Assembly: GCF_900099965.1 (NCBI RefSeq)
Contig: NZ_FNDJ01000003.1
Span: 434,001 to 498,000 of the forward strand
DNA length: 64,000 nucleotides
Direction: 5' to 3'
Origin: Nonomuraea jiangxiensis
Lineage (GTDB): Bacteria; Actinomycetota; Actinomycetes; Streptosporangiales; Streptosporangiaceae
The translations under genes and the position numbers were made by a program. Below the pieces are notes generated by a model. It had not been told where the DNA came from. It saw nothing but the letters and a program-made list of their open reading frames with translations, and searched no databases. Below, one piece after another: positions 26,284-35,000 of the stretch (position 1 is the stretch's first letter; each line of letters opens with the position of its first letter).

Positions 26284-27020
26284 TCGACGTGACCGAGCGC
26301 GACGAGGTGGCGGTGATCACGATCTCCCGCCCGGAGAAGCTGAACGCCCTCACCAGCGCCATGCGCGCGGACCTGGCGGCCGCGGTGCGCGAGCACGGCA
26401 AGAGCGCCAGGGGCGTCGTGGTCACCGGCACCGGCCGGGCCTTCTCGGCCGGCGAGGACCTGCACGAGGCCGTGGGCAAGTCGCTGGTGGCCGAGGTGGA
26501 GACCTTCCACGACATGACCAGGGCCGTACTGGAGACCCAGGTGCCGGTCGTGGCGGCGGTCAACGGCCTGGCCGTGGGCGGGGCCGCCGAATGGACGCTC
26601 TGCTTCGACCTCCGCCTCGGCACCCCGGAGGCCGGCTATTTCCTGCCGGAGAACCACCTCGGCCTGTCGATCTCCAACGCCAGCAGCTATCTGCTCCCCC
26701 GTCTGGTGGGTGCCAGGGCGCTGCGGCTGGTGCTCGATTCCACCCGCGTGACCGCCGCGAAGGCGCACGCCCTCGGCCTGCTGGACGAGATCGTCGCCCC
26801 GGAGGCGCTGCTGGACACGGCCGTCGCCCGCGTGCGCCACTGGACCGCCCCGGGCACGGCCACGCCCGTGCACCTCGCGCTGCTGCGCCCGTCCCTGGAG
26901 GAGGTGGAGCGCGCGTTCAGGGCGGAGACGGAGGCCGCCGTCCAGGTGGAGGAGTCGGGCATCGCCCAGGCGGGCATGTCCCGGTTCGTCAACCGGGGCG
27001 ACCGGAGCGACCGGGACTAG
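26280..27020 (+). CDS. Enoyl-CoA hydratase/isomerase family protein
   Basis: Crotonase-superfamily enzyme, 246 residues, acting on a CoA thioester. Oxyanion-hole motifs FSAGEDL (about 60) and NGLAVGGAAEW (about 98-108) are present, as is a Glu in the FLPENHLGL segment near the usual catalytic position. The start ATG overlaps the acyl-CoA ligase stop (ATGA) and has an AAAGGAG site. Hydratase, isomerase or hydrolase activity cannot be told apart by eye. The 3' end overlaps the convergent membrane-protein gene by four bases. Confidence 0.87.
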   Translation: MIDVTERDEVAVITISRPEKLNALTSAMRADLAAAVREHGKSARGVVVTGTGRAFSAGEDLHEAVGKSLVAEVETFHDMTRAVLETQVPVVAAVNGLAVGGAAEWTLCFDLRLGTPEAGYFLPENHLGLSISNASSYLLPRLVGARALRLVLDSTRVTAAKAHALGLLDEIVAPEALLDTAVARVRHWTAPGTATPVHLALLRPSLEEVERAFRAETEAAVQVEESGIAQAGMSRFVNRGDRSDRD

Positions 27021-27787
27021 GCGGCGACGACGGCCACGACCACCAGCACCACCGCCACCAGCAGCACGGCGATGGAGTCGTAGGACCAGGTGACCCGGGC
27101 GGCCTCCGCCGCCGCCCGGGGCTCCACCGCCCCGGACCCGGCCGCCGCATCCGGCTCCGCCGCCCCGGACCCGGCCGCCACTCCATCCTGGGCCGCCGCT
27201 TCCGGCTCCGCCGCCGTGGACTTCGCCTCCGTTTTCGGCTTGGCCGTCCGGGCCAGGGCCGACGCCTGGGCGCGACGCCTGGCCGCCTCGGCGCGCTCGC
27301 GGATCTGCTCCCCCACCCAGTCGGCGTGCGTCTTGCCGGCGAATGCCTCCTGCGCCGCCTGCTCACCCTTGGACAGCTTGGGCGGCTCGGCCGTGAACCG
27401 CCCGCGCCGCTCCGTCTTGGGCGTCGCGCGCCGCTGGGCCTTGGCCCGCTCCCGCGCGCTGCTCATCGGCGTCCACAGCCGCAGCACGCGCTCGTCACCG
27501 TGCCGCACGTTGATGGTGTGCGACACCGTCACGTCCTCGATCGACGCCCACGGCAGGAACGTCGTGCGGAACGGGTTACGCCCCACCAGCCCCGCCTCCG
27601 TGAACACGGTGGCCGGGCGCAGCGCGATCGCGTAGACCAGCGCCGTCAGCGCCCCGAGCACGGCCAGCGCCACCAGCGACGGCGAGCCGCTGTAGTGGAC
27701 GATCAGATCCCAGACGTTGAACGCGACGAACACCAGCCACACCCAGCCGAGCACGAACGCCGTCTTCGACCGGTAGGTCTGCTTCAC
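27017..27787 (-). CDS. PH-like domain membrane protein with Ala-rich tail region
   Basis: Membrane protein of about 256 residues, function unknown. Two N-terminal membrane helices (about 10-30 and 37-57) precede a bacterial PH-like stretch ([20 protein letters not shown], then [20 protein letters not shown]). A charged, Ala/Glu/Arg-rich region follows (about 120-225, with repeats such as [15 protein letters not shown]), then one C-terminal helix. The GTG at 27787 overlaps the adenosine deaminase stop codon (GTGA) and is preferred to the GTG 12 bases upstream. It is co-transcribed with adenosine deaminase, although no functional link is obvious. The low-complexity segment is likely disordered. 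Confidence 0.7.
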   Translation of the reverse strand: MKQTYRSKTAFVLGWVWLVFVAFNVWDLIVHYSGSPSLVALAVLGALTALVYAIALRPATVFTEAGLVGRNPFRTTFLPWASIEDVTVSHTINVRHGDERVLRLWTPMSSARERAKAQRRATPKTERRGRFTAEPPKLSKGEQAAQEAFAGKTHADWVGEQIRERAEAARRRAQASALARTAKPKTEAKSTAAEPEAAAQDGVAAGSGAAEPDAAAGSGAVEPRAAAEAARVTWSYDSIAVLLVAVVLVVVAVVAA

Positions 27788-28860
27788 AGCGGCTGCCACT
27801 TCAGCTGGGCGAACCCCGGTTTGATCACCCCGTTGATCAGCGCCAGCCGCTCATCGAACGGGAGGAAGGCCGACTTCATCGCGTTGACCGTGAACCACTG
27901 CAGGTCATCCCATCCGTAGCCGAACGCCTCCACCAGTTTGCTGAACTCCAGCGACACGTTCGTCGAGCTCATCAGCCGGTTGTCGGTGTTGACCGTGACC
28001 CGGAAGTGCAGGCGCCGCAGCAGCCCGATCGGGTGCTCGGCGATCGACGCGGCGGCCCCGGTCTGCAGGTTGGAGCTGGGGCACATCTCCAGCGGGATGC
28101 GCTTGTCGCGCACGTAGGCGGCCAGCCGCCCCAGCTTGGCGACCCCGTCGCCGCCCACGGTGATGTCGTCGATGATGCGCACGCCGTGCCCGAGCCGGTC
28201 GGCGCCGCACCACTGGATGGCCTGCCAGATGGACGGCAGTCCGAACGCCTCGCCGGCGTGGATGGTGAAGTGCGCGTTTTCCCGCTGCAGGTATTCGAAC
28301 GCGTCGAGGTGCCTGGTGGGCGGGTATCCCGCCTCGGCCCCCGCGATGTCGAAGCCCACCACGCCGACGTCGCGGTAGCGCACCGCGAGCTCGGCGATCT
28401 CCATGGACCTCGCCTGGTGCCGCATGGCCGTGAGCAGCGTGCCGACGCGGATGCCGCGCCCCTGCGAGCCCTGGCGGAACCCCTCCAGCACGGCCTCCAC
28501 CACCTGGTCGAGGGTCAGGCCCCGGGTGGTGTGCTGCTCGGGCGCGAACCGCACCTCCGCGTAGACCACCCCGTCCTCGGCCAGGTCCTGGGCGCACTCG
28601 GCGGCCACGCGGACGAGCGACTCGCGCGTCTGCATGACCCCGACCGTGTGCGCGAACGTCTCCAGGTAACGTTCGAGCGAGCCCGAGTCGGACGCCGCCG
28701 CGAACCACTCTCGGAGGTTGTCGGGGTCGTCGGCGGGCAGCCGATCGTAGCCGGTCTCCCTGGCGAGCTCCACGATCGTCTCGGCGCGGAGCCCGCCGTC
28801 GAGGTGATCGTGCAGCAACACCTTGGGAGCCCGCCGGATCTCTTCAAGCGTGGGGCTCAT
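27784..28860 (-). CDS. add: Adenosine deaminase
   Basis: Zinc enzyme of purine salvage, 358 residues, converting adenosine or deoxyadenosine to inosine forms. The zinc HxH motif lies in LLHDHLDGG (His17, His19), the substrate loop reads [10 protein letters not shown], the catalytic His is in DRLGHGVRI, and the second metal-site Asp is in VNTDNRLMS. Length is normal for bacterial add. ATG 28860 is used; the ATG eight bases further upstream is out of frame. Its product feeds the purine nucleoside phosphorylase at 19841. In M. tuberculosis add also lies close to deoA and cdd, as it does here within 10 kb. Confidence 0.94.
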   Translation of the reverse strand: MSPTLEEIRRAPKVLLHDHLDGGLRAETIVELARETGYDRLPADDPDNLREWFAAASDSGSLERYLETFAHTVGVMQTRESLVRVAAECAQDLAEDGVVYAEVRFAPEQHTTRGLTLDQVVEAVLEGFRQGSQGRGIRVGTLLTAMRHQARSMEIAELAVRYRDVGVVGFDIAGAEAGYPPTRHLDAFEYLQRENAHFTIHAGEAFGLPSIWQAIQWCGADRLGHGVRIIDDITVGGDGVAKLGRLAAYVRDKRIPLEMCPSSNLQTGAAASIAEHPIGLLRRLHFRVTVNTDNRLMSSTNVSLEFSKLVEAFGYGWDDLQWFTVNAMKSAFLPFDERLALINGVIKPGFAQLKWQPL

Positions 28861-28894
28861 CTCGCCATGATATGAGCAGCGCCCGCTCCGCCCG

Positions 28895-29248
28895 CTACGG
28901 CTCCCGGCCCGCTGTTTCCGGCGAGAAGGCGGGCAGGCACACCGCGATGTACTCGGCGCCCTCGGGCCCGGCGCTGTAACGCACCTTCTCCCCCGGCGCC
29001 GTCACCACCGACTGCCCGGCCGCGACCTCCGTCACGCCCTCGTCGTGCTCCACGATCACCATGCCGCGCAGGACCACCGTGTATTCGGTGAAGGCCGGCG
29101 CCTGGGGCGGCTCGGCCCACCCCGGCGGCGCGGTCATGTGCGCGATGGAGATCTCCTCGTCGCCGCTGCTGACGCGGCCGACGTGCTCGTCAATGAGCTT
29201 TCCACCAGGTACGGGAATGCGGGCCGGGCCCTCGATCCTTCTCACCAC
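28895..29248 (-). CDS. Cupin domain protein
   Basis: Single-domain cupin of about 117 residues. Recognisable strands are [18 protein letters not shown] and the second cupin box [19 protein letters not shown]. The usual metal His positions of box 1 are poorly conserved, so it may be a non-enzymatic or sugar/small-molecule-binding member. Two adjacent GTG codons (29248, 29245) are the available starts. The gene begins five bases after the stop of the lipoprotein gene, so it is presumably translationally coupled to it. The longer open frame upstream overlaps the lipoprotein gene in another frame and is not credible. Function unknown. Confidence 0.68.
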   Translation of the reverse strand: MVRRIEGPARIPVPGGKLIDEHVGRVSSGDEEISIAHMTAPPGWAEPPQAPAFTEYTVVLRGMVIVEHDEGVTEVAAGQSVVTAPGEKVRYSAGPEGAEYIAVCLPAFSPETAGREP

Positions 29249-29253
29249 GACCG

Positions 29254-29886
29254 TCAGTGTGCCACGTCCAGGATCAGCCGGTCGCCCCGCTGTATGACCT
29301 GGAAGCCCGACTGCCGGTTGAGCACCAGCGCGATGCCCACCCGGCCCTCGAAGTCGCCGGTGCGTACGACGTCGGTGAGGTTGCGCAGGCCGGCCCGGTA
29401 GACCGGGCCACCGGTCCAGGTGGACCTGCCGTCCTCGTCGTGGGCGTGCGCGGGGAAGAGCGTGAGCTGCAGGTATGCCCCGCCGCGCACGTCGATCCGC
29501 TTGCCGGACCCGTCCTGTACGAGCTTGTCCACCCACGTGACGTCGTATCCGGGGGAGCCGCCCCGCAGGTCGACCACCACCCGGTCATAGCCCTGGTGGG
29601 CGGCGTACCGCACGGCCGTCACGAGGGCGGGCTCGCCGCCGCCGTTGTCGACGTGCACCTCGCTGCTGCTCGTCGAGCCCTCGGTGTCGAGGCCGGCGTC
29701 CGGCGGCGCTCCGACGTCCGGACCGCCACCGGACGGCGACTCCAGGGACGAGCCGCCGGTGGACGGGCCGCCCGCCGACGGCGTCCCCACGGGCGGGCGC
29801 TCCGGCTGGACGGTCTGGGGGGCGGTGCCGCACGCGGTGAGCACGGCGGCGACGCAGGCGAGCGGAACGGCGGCACGAGAGCGCAT
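29254..29886 (-). CDS. Lipoprotein with AMIN-like domain
   Basis: Secreted lipoprotein of 210 residues. The signal ends in a lipobox, AVLTAC. It is followed by a long Pro/Ser/Gly-rich spacer (about 25-85) and a C-terminal beta-rich domain (about 90-210; YDRVVVDLRGGSPGYDV, FEGRVGIALVLNRQSGFQV, RLILDVAH). The last is typical of actinobacterial AMIN-like domains, which in other proteins contact cell-wall components. ATG 29886 starts the signal peptide. It is followed closely by the cupin gene. Envelope localisation is well supported; any specific function is not. Confidence 0.75.
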   Translation of the reverse strand: MRSRAAVPLACVAAVLTACGTAPQTVQPERPPVGTPSAGGPSTGGSSLESPSGGGPDVGAPPDAGLDTEGSTSSSEVHVDNGGGEPALVTAVRYAAHQGYDRVVVDLRGGSPGYDVTWVDKLVQDGSGKRIDVRGGAYLQLTLFPAHAHDEDGRSTWTGGPVYRAGLRNLTDVVRTGDFEGRVGIALVLNRQSGFQVIQRGDRLILDVAH

Positions 29887-29960
29887 GCCGGGTAGATTCC
29901 CAGCCCCACCGGCTCGCAAGCGGCATCACGCCAGATCAGCACGGGTTTCCCCGGCGGAAG

Positions 29961-29985
29961 GGCCCCGCCGGTCACCGGCGGGGCC
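29961..29985 (-). terminator. Strong hairpin after the DHA2 transporter gene
   Basis: An 11-bp perfect stem (GGCCCCGCCGG / CCGGCGGGGCC) with a three-base loop, 14 bp past the stop of the leftward efflux gene. No T-run. It also insulates the lipoprotein gene start at 29886 from read-through. Confidence 0.75.
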
Positions 29986-29998
29986 GCACAGGACCGGG

Positions 29999-31414
29999 TC
30001 AGAGGGTCTCGTAGACGGCGGCCGGGCTCTCCTGCTCGGCCGCCGTCACCGCCTTGCGGGAACGCAGGCCGGCCGCCGAGACCACCAGGCCGACCAGGGC
30101 CAGCACCAGCGACACGACGATGGCCGCGCGCATGGACGCGATGGAAAGCGTCTCACCGCCGCCCGACGTGAGCACGGCGGTCACCACGGCCAGCACGATG
30201 GCACCGCCCACCTGGCCGGACGTGTTGAGCAGCCCGGAGGCCAGACCCTGCTCGTCGTCGTGCACGCCGTTGGTCGCCTGGATGTTCAGCGAGGGGAACG
30301 ACAGCGCGAACGCGATGCCCAGCAGGATCATGCCGGGGATCACCATGCCGCCCAGGCTGGGCGTGCGGTCGATGCCGAGGAACATCGCGTATCCGCCGGC
30401 CAGCGCGGCGGCGCCGACGACGATCAGCTTGCCGGTGCCGAAGCGGTCGGCGAAGTCGCCCATCTTGGTCGAGGTGACCGCGACGAGCAGGCCGGCGGGC
30501 AGGAACGCCAGGGCGGTGCCGAGCGCCGACCAGCCCAGCAGGTTCTGGAAGTACTGCATGGCCACGAACTGGAAGGCCACGTACGAGCCCATCAGGATGA
30601 GCAGCCCCAGGTTGGCCCGTACGAGCGAGCCCGAGCGCAGGATGCCCAGCCGGACCAGCGGGTGCCGCATCCGGCGCTCGGCCACCACGAACAGCAGGAG
30701 CAGCACGGCGACCGCCACCAGCGAGCCGATCGTCCGCAAGGAGGCCCAGCCGGCCTCGGGCGCCTGCACCACCGTGAACACCAGCAGCAGCATGGAGGCC
30801 GTGATCAGCACCGCGCCGACCAGGTCGTGCCCGCCCTCGGCGCGCTCCTCCCGGCCGCTCGGCAGCACCTTCAGCGCGGCGACCAGGGCGATGACCGCGA
30901 CCGGCACCGGCATCAACAGTGTCCAGCGCCAGCCGATCTCGGTGAGCAGGCCGGACAGCACCAGGCCGAGCGAATAGCCGCTGGCGCCGCAGGCGGTGAA
31001 GATGCTCAACGCCCGGTTGCGCTCCGGCCCCTCGGGAAAGGTCGTCGTGATGATCGACAAGGCCGCGGGCGCGGTGAAGGCGGCGGCCACGCCCTTGACG
31101 AACCGGGCCGCGATCAGCAACCCGCCGTCGTCCACCACGCCACCGAGCAATGACGCCACGGCGAAGACCGCCAGTGCGACCAGGAACACCCTGCGCCGCC
31201 CCAGCAGGTCGGCGGTCCTGCCCCCGAGCAGTAGAAGACCGCCGTAGCCGAGCACGTAGCCGCTGACCACCCATTGCAAAGAGGAAGTGCTGAGGCCCAG
31301 GTCGTGCTGGATGGCGGGCAGGGCCACGCCCACCATCGAAACATCCAGGGCGTCAAGGAATATCACTGTGCAGAGCACGGCAAGCGCGCCCCAACGGGAT
31401 GACAAGGAGGACAT
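29999..31414 (-). CDS. MFS drug efflux transporter, DHA2 type
   Basis: Proton-driven efflux pump of 471 residues with about 14 membrane helices (DHA2/EmrB-QacA family). Motif A appears as GGRTADLLGRRRVF after TM2, and motif C-like GASGYSLGLVLSGLL in TM5. Asp22/Asp25 in the first helix (FLDALDVSMV) are typical of the family. It is divergent from a MarR regulator, and the 86-bp gap holds two identical-class 12-bp palindromes, the usual layout of a drug-inducible pump and its repressor. The substrate is probably a hydrophobic or cationic compound such as an antibiotic. Only a weak GAGG-like site precedes the ATG. Confidence 0.9.
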   Translation of the reverse strand: MSSLSSRWGALAVLCTVIFLDALDVSMVGVALPAIQHDLGLSTSSLQWVVSGYVLGYGGLLLLGGRTADLLGRRRVFLVALAVFAVASLLGGVVDDGGLLIAARFVKGVAAAFTAPAALSIITTTFPEGPERNRALSIFTACGASGYSLGLVLSGLLTEIGWRWTLLMPVPVAVIALVAALKVLPSGREERAEGGHDLVGAVLITASMLLLVFTVVQAPEAGWASLRTIGSLVAVAVLLLLFVVAERRMRHPLVRLGILRSGSLVRANLGLLILMGSYVAFQFVAMQYFQNLLGWSALGTALAFLPAGLLVAVTSTKMGDFADRFGTGKLIVVGAAALAGGYAMFLGIDRTPSLGGMVIPGMILLGIAFALSFPSLNIQATNGVHDDEQGLASGLLNTSGQVGGAIVLAVVTAVLTSGGGETLSIASMRAAIVVSLVLALVGLVVSAAGLRSRKAVTAAEQESPAAVYETL

Positions 31415-31429
31415 GCCTCAGAACAATAC

Positions 31430-31471
31430 ATGCACCTGCATCTAATGCAAGGGAATTTAATGCCGTTGCAT
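31430..31471. promoter_or_regulatory. Pair of ATGC-N4-GCAT operators for the MarR/efflux pair
   Basis: ATGCACCTGCAT (31430-31441) and ATGCCGTTGCAT (31460-31471) share ATGC-N4-GCAT and start exactly 30 bp apart, about three helical turns on one DNA face. They fill the 86-bp gap between the efflux gene and the MarR gene, together with AT-rich TATTTATT. They are likely sites where the MarR protein represses both genes. Confidence 0.7.
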
Positions 31472-31500
31472 ATTTATTGGCCGGATGGTAGCCTCTCGAC

Positions 31501-31890
31501 ATGGACGACGAGTTCGCGGTCGACACCTGGCACTATGTCCTGGCCAAGCACGCCAAGGGGATGTGCGCGCTGGAGCGCGAGCTGGGTGACCGCCATGACC
31601 TGGGGCCCAGCGAGTTCGAGGTGCTGGACCGGATCGTCCGCCACGACAGGAAGCTGCGCATTCAGGAGCTCTGCGACGAGGTCCACCTGAGCCAGAGCGC
31701 GCTGTCCCGGGTGGTGGCCCGGCTGGAGAAGGCCGCGCTGGTGTCACGCTGCGCCTGTGACGACGACCGGCGCGGCGTCTTCGTCCACATCACCGACGAG
31801 GGCCGCGCCCGCCACGCCGAAGCGGCCCCGACGCACCGGGCCGTCCTGCGGGAGATCTTCGCCGACACCCCGGCCCTGACCCCTCAATGA
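31501..31890 (+). CDS. MarR family regulator
   Basis: Winged-helix repressor of 129 residues, slightly short for MarR. The recognition helix region is VHLSQSALSRVVARLEKAAL and the wing is CACDDDRRGVFVHITDEG. The two cysteines in SRCACDDD at the wing are unusual and could be redox or metal responsive. The N-terminal dimerisation helix is present; the C-terminal helix is shortened. It is divergent from the DHA2 pump and most likely represses it and itself through the two palindromes at 31430-31471. Confidence 0.87.
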   Translation: MDDEFAVDTWHYVLAKHAKGMCALERELGDRHDLGPSEFEVLDRIVRHDRKLRIQELCDEVHLSQSALSRVVARLEKAALVSRCACDDDRRGVFVHITDEGRARHAEAAPTHRAVLREIFADTPALTPQ

Positions 31891-31908
31891 CGGCCGGGGC
31901 GCCCGCCC

Positions 31909-31952
31909 CGCTCACCACCGGCACGCGCCTCGCTCACCACCGGCACGCGCCT
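31909..31952 (+). repeat. Tandem 22-bp duplication
   Basis: A 22-bp unit beginning CGCTCACCACCGGCACG is present twice, perfectly, back to back (31909-31930, 31931-31952), followed by a degenerate third start (CCGGCTCACCGCCGGC). It lies in the non-coding gap between the MarR gene and the thymidine phosphorylase gene. Confidence 0.8.
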
Positions 31953-31996
31953 CCGGCTCACCGCCGGCTCCGGCGCTCCGTTCGCTGCGGACGCCG

Positions 31997-32018
31997 GCCC
32001 CGGCGCGGCCGCCGGGGC
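31997..32018 (-). terminator. Terminator hairpin of the nucleoside operon
   Basis: Nine-bp stem GCCCCGGCG / CGCCGGGGC with loop CGGC, 21 bp past the deoA stop codon. It is placed to end the leftward six-gene operon. Confidence 0.65.
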
Positions 32019-32038
32019 TGCGGTGCGGGCCGCCGACG

Positions 32039-33319
32039 CTACGTCGCGGTGACGCGGTCGATGATCAGCGGTAGCTGGTCCTCGCTCACCGTGCCCACCG
32101 CGTAGCCACCCTCCAAGGCCGCGAGCGCGCGCTCGAAGCGGGCCGTCTCGTCGGCGTGCAGCGTCAGCAGCGGCTGGCCAGCCCGCACCAGATCGCCCGG
32201 CTTGGCGTGCAGCGTGACGCCCGCCCCGAAGGACACCGGGTCCTCCTTGCGCGCCCGCCCGGCGCCCAGTCGCCACGCCGCCAGCCCCACCGCGTACGCG
32301 TCCAGCCGGGTCAGCACGCCCGACTCCGGCACCTCCACGGTCAAGGTCTCGGCCGCCCTGGGCAGCAGCGCGTCCGGATCGCCGCCCTGCGCGGCCACCA
32401 TGCGCCGCCAGGCGTCCATCGCCGACCCGTCCACCAGCGCCTTGGCCGGGTCCTTGCCCGAGATCCCGGCGGCCTCCAGCATCTCTTGCGCCAGCCGTAC
32501 GGTCAGCTCCACTACGTCCTCGGGGCCGCCGCCGGCCAGCACCTCGACCGACTCCTCGACCTCCAGCGCGTTGCCCACGGTCCGCCCGAGCGGCCGGTCC
32601 ATCGCCGTCAGCAGCGCGACCGTGCGCACGCCCGCGTCCGTCCCGAGCGCGACCATGGTCTCGGCGAGCTCCCTGGCCGTCTCAGGCGTCTTCATGAACG
32701 CCCCGGAGCCCACCTTCACGTCGAGGACGAGCGCCCCGGTGCCCTCGGCGATCTTCTTCGACATGATCGACGAGGCGATCAGCGGGATCGACTCGACGGT
32801 GCCGGTGACGTCGCGCAGGGCGTACAGCTTCTTGTCGGCCGGGGCGAGCCCGGAGCCGGCGGCGCAGACGACCGCTCCCGCCGAGCGCAGGACGCCCAGC
32901 ATCTCGCCGTTGGACAGCGAGGCCCGCCAGCCGGGGATCGACTCCAGCTTGTCCAGCGTGCCGCCGGTGTGGCCGAGGCCGCGCCCGGACAGTTGCGGCA
33001 CGTACGCGCCGCACGCCGCCACCACAGGGGCCAGCGGCAACGTGATCTTGTCGCCCACGCCGCCCGTCGAGTGCTTGTCGGCCGTGGCCCGGTCGAGCCC
33101 CGACCAGTCCATGCGCTCGCCGGAGCGGATCATGGCCTGCGTCCAGTCGGCGATCTCGCGCCGGTTCATGCCGTTGAGCAGGATCGCCATGGCCAGCGCG
33201 GACATCTGCTCGTCGGCCACCTCACCCCGGGTGTAGGCGTCGATCACCCAGTCGATCTGCCCGGTCGTGAGCTCGCCGGCGTCGCGCTTGGCGCGGATGA
33301 CCTCGATCGCGTCCATCAT
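32039..33319 (-). CDS. deoA: Thymidine phosphorylase
   Basis: Pyrimidine nucleoside phosphorylase, 426 residues, releasing thymine or uracil plus (deoxy)ribose 1-phosphate. The family signature is seen in SGRGLGHTGGTLDKLESI near residue 110. Phosphate-site residues appear in DKHSTGGVGDK, and the C-terminal domain has VRAGQPLLTLHAD. The start ATGATG overlaps the cytidine deaminase stop by four bases. It is the last gene of the uptake/salvage operon: imported cytidine is deaminated by Cdd and cleaved here. Pentose 1-phosphate could be handled by the mutase at 20641. Confidence 0.94.
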   Translation of the reverse strand: MMDAIEVIRAKRDAGELTTGQIDWVIDAYTRGEVADEQMSALAMAILLNGMNRREIADWTQAMIRSGERMDWSGLDRATADKHSTGGVGDKITLPLAPVVAACGAYVPQLSGRGLGHTGGTLDKLESIPGWRASLSNGEMLGVLRSAGAVVCAAGSGLAPADKKLYALRDVTGTVESIPLIASSIMSKKIAEGTGALVLDVKVGSGAFMKTPETARELAETMVALGTDAGVRTVALLTAMDRPLGRTVGNALEVEESVEVLAGGGPEDVVELTVRLAQEMLEAAGISGKDPAKALVDGSAMDAWRRMVAAQGGDPDALLPRAAETLTVEVPESGVLTRLDAYAVGLAAWRLGAGRARKEDPVSFGAGVTLHAKPGDLVRAGQPLLTLHADETARFERALAALEGGYAVGTVSEDQLPLIIDRVTAT

Positions 33320-33723
33320 GCGCTCTTGTCGAGGTCGTCGGGTCCGAACGCGTACGGCAGGAGCTCCCCCATCGGCCTGGGCCCGTCCACGGTCTCGACC
33401 AGCAGGTCCTCACCGCCGAACTCGAACAGGAGCTGGCGGCAGCGCCCGCAGGGCATCAGCAGCTCGCCGTGGCCGTCCACACAGGTGAAGGCCACCAGCC
33501 GGCCGCCACCGGAGAGCTGCAGCGCCGACACCAGCCCGCACTCCGCGCACAACGCGAGCCCGTAGGAGGCGTTCTCGACGTTGCAGCCGGTGACGATCCG
33601 GCCGTCGTCGACCAGCGCCGCCGCCCCCACGGGGAACTTCGAATAAGGCGCGTACGCGCTGCGCATGGCCTCCGTGGCCGCGGCCCGCAGCCCGTCCCAG
33701 TCGACATCCCTGCCGCTGCTCAA
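33316..33723 (-). CDS. cdd: Cytidine deaminase
   Basis: Small homotetrameric-type zinc deaminase, 135 residues, cytidine or deoxycytidine to uridine forms. Zinc ligands and the catalytic Glu appear in GLALCAECG and MPCGRCRQLL, and the substrate motif in NVENASYG. The start is a TTG at 33723 that overlaps the permease stop (TTGA); it is convincing because GGGGAG lies five bases upstream. It sits between the permeases and deoA in the nucleoside operon. Confidence 0.94.
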   Translation of the reverse strand: MSSGRDVDWDGLRAAATEAMRSAYAPYSKFPVGAAALVDDGRIVTGCNVENASYGLALCAECGLVSALQLSGGGRLVAFTCVDGHGELLMPCGRCRQLLFEFGGEDLLVETVDGPRPMGELLPYAFGPDDLDKSA

Positions 33724-35000
33724 TGTTGCTCCCCCCGGCGATAGCGCACGCCGTCGGCCTTGGGCATCCGCAACCGCTGCGAAGCCACCAGCAGCACGAG
33801 CAGCGTGAGCACGTGTGGTGTGATGAAGACGAACTCGTTAGGGAGCTGGTCGACCGTCAGCCAGAGCCAGAACAGCACGACCATGCCCGCGGCGGCGACC
33901 GCCATCAGGGTGTACTCTCTGCCGCCCCGGGCCGCCAGCTCGGCCGGCCGGTCGGACGCGGTGAGCCGGCGCACCTGGACCCCCAGGTAGACCAGCAGCA
34001 GCACCGCACCGAACAGGAAGAACGACGTGACCGCCCCCGAGCTGCGCAGCTGCAGGCCGTCGGCATAGCCGAACAGCGCCGCCCCGGCCGCGAGCCCGCC
34101 GGGCCGCCAGTTGCCGAAGATCATCGCGGCCAGGCCGATGAAACCTCGCCCGGCCGTCTGCCCTTCCACGTACTTGGTGGAGACGAAGACCAGGAACACG
34201 CCGCCCAGCCCGGCGAACGCGCCCGAGATGACGACGGCGATGTATTTGATCCGGTAGACGTTGACGCCCAGCGACTCGGCCGCCCACGGATTCTCCCCCG
34301 CCGAACGCAGCCGCAGGCCGAAGGCGGTGTGCCAGAGCACGAAGAACGTCAGCGGGAGCAGCAGCACGGCCAGGATCACCAGCACGCTCACATTGTGGGT
34401 GAGGCCGCGCAGAATGCCCGCCAGGTCGGACAGCAGGAACCAGTGCGTGTTCTCCAGCGCGCCCAGGAGGTCCGGCCCTTGGGAGAGCAGCGGCAGGCTG
34501 ATCTCCGGCGGCGGCGAGCTGATCGCGGGCGAGGTGGTGATGCCGGCGCCCGCCTCGGCCGCCGGTGTGCCCTCCTTGTAGAGCACCTCGGACAGGAAGC
34601 GGGTGACGCCCGGCCCGAGCAGGTTGATCGCGACGCCGCTGATGATGTGGTCGACGCCGAAGGACACGGTGGCGATCGCGTGGATGAGCCCGCCGAGCGC
34701 GCCACCGAGCAGCCCGGCGAGCAGCGCGGCCACCGGGCCCCACTGGTAACCGGCCCAGCCGGCGAACCAGGTGCCGAGCACCATCATGCCTTCGAGGCCG
34801 ATGTTGACCACGCCGGCCCGCTCGGCCCACAACCCGCCCAGCCCGGCCAGGCCGATCGGCACCGCCAGCAGCAGCGCGGCGGCGAACGTACCGGAGGAGG
34901 TGATGTCGTTCTGGCCCGACACGACGCGCACCAGCGACATCAGCAGGATCAGCGCGGCAACGCCGATGAGAGCCACGTGGTACTTGCCGACCCTGCTCAT
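33720..35000 (-). CDS. Nucleoside ABC transporter permease (second)
   Basis: Permease of the branched-chain/ribose-like family used by BMP-dependent nucleoside importers (YufQ/NupC-like), 426 residues with about ten membrane helices. The conserved core is GLGGLWAERAGVVNIGLEGM near residue 53, where the ENxGxEG-type motif reads VNIGLEGM. A long extracytoplasmic loop, about 140-200, contains Pro-rich SPPPEISLPL. It overlaps the first permease by four bases (ATGA) and cdd by four. With the ATPase, the other permease and the lipoprotein it forms a complete importer. Confidence 0.92.
   Translation of the reverse strand: MSRVGKYHVALIGVAALILLMSLVRVVSGQNDITSSGTFAAALLLAVPIGLAGLGGLWAERAGVVNIGLEGMMVLGTWFAGWAGYQWGPVAALLAGLLGGALGGLIHAIATVSFGVDHIISGVAINLLGPGVTRFLSEVLYKEGTPAAEAGAGITTSPAISSPPPEISLPLLSQGPDLLGALENTHWFLLSDLAGILRGLTHNVSVLVILAVLLLPLTFFVLWHTAFGLRLRSAGENPWAAESLGVNVYRIKYIAVVISGAFAGLGGVFLVFVSTKYVEGQTAGRGFIGLAAMIFGNWRPGGLAAGAALFGYADGLQLRSSGAVTSFFLFGAVLLLVYLGVQVRRLTASDRPAELAARGGREYTLMAVAAAGMVVLFWLWLTVDQLPNEFVFITPHVLTLLVLLVASQRLRMPKADGVRYRRGEQH

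Noticed and set aside
24790..27020. A fatty-acid or polyketide biosynthetic locus starting at the acyl-CoA ligase
   Set aside because: Only a ligase and one crotonase-fold enzyme are present; adjoining genes are regulators and nucleoside metabolism.
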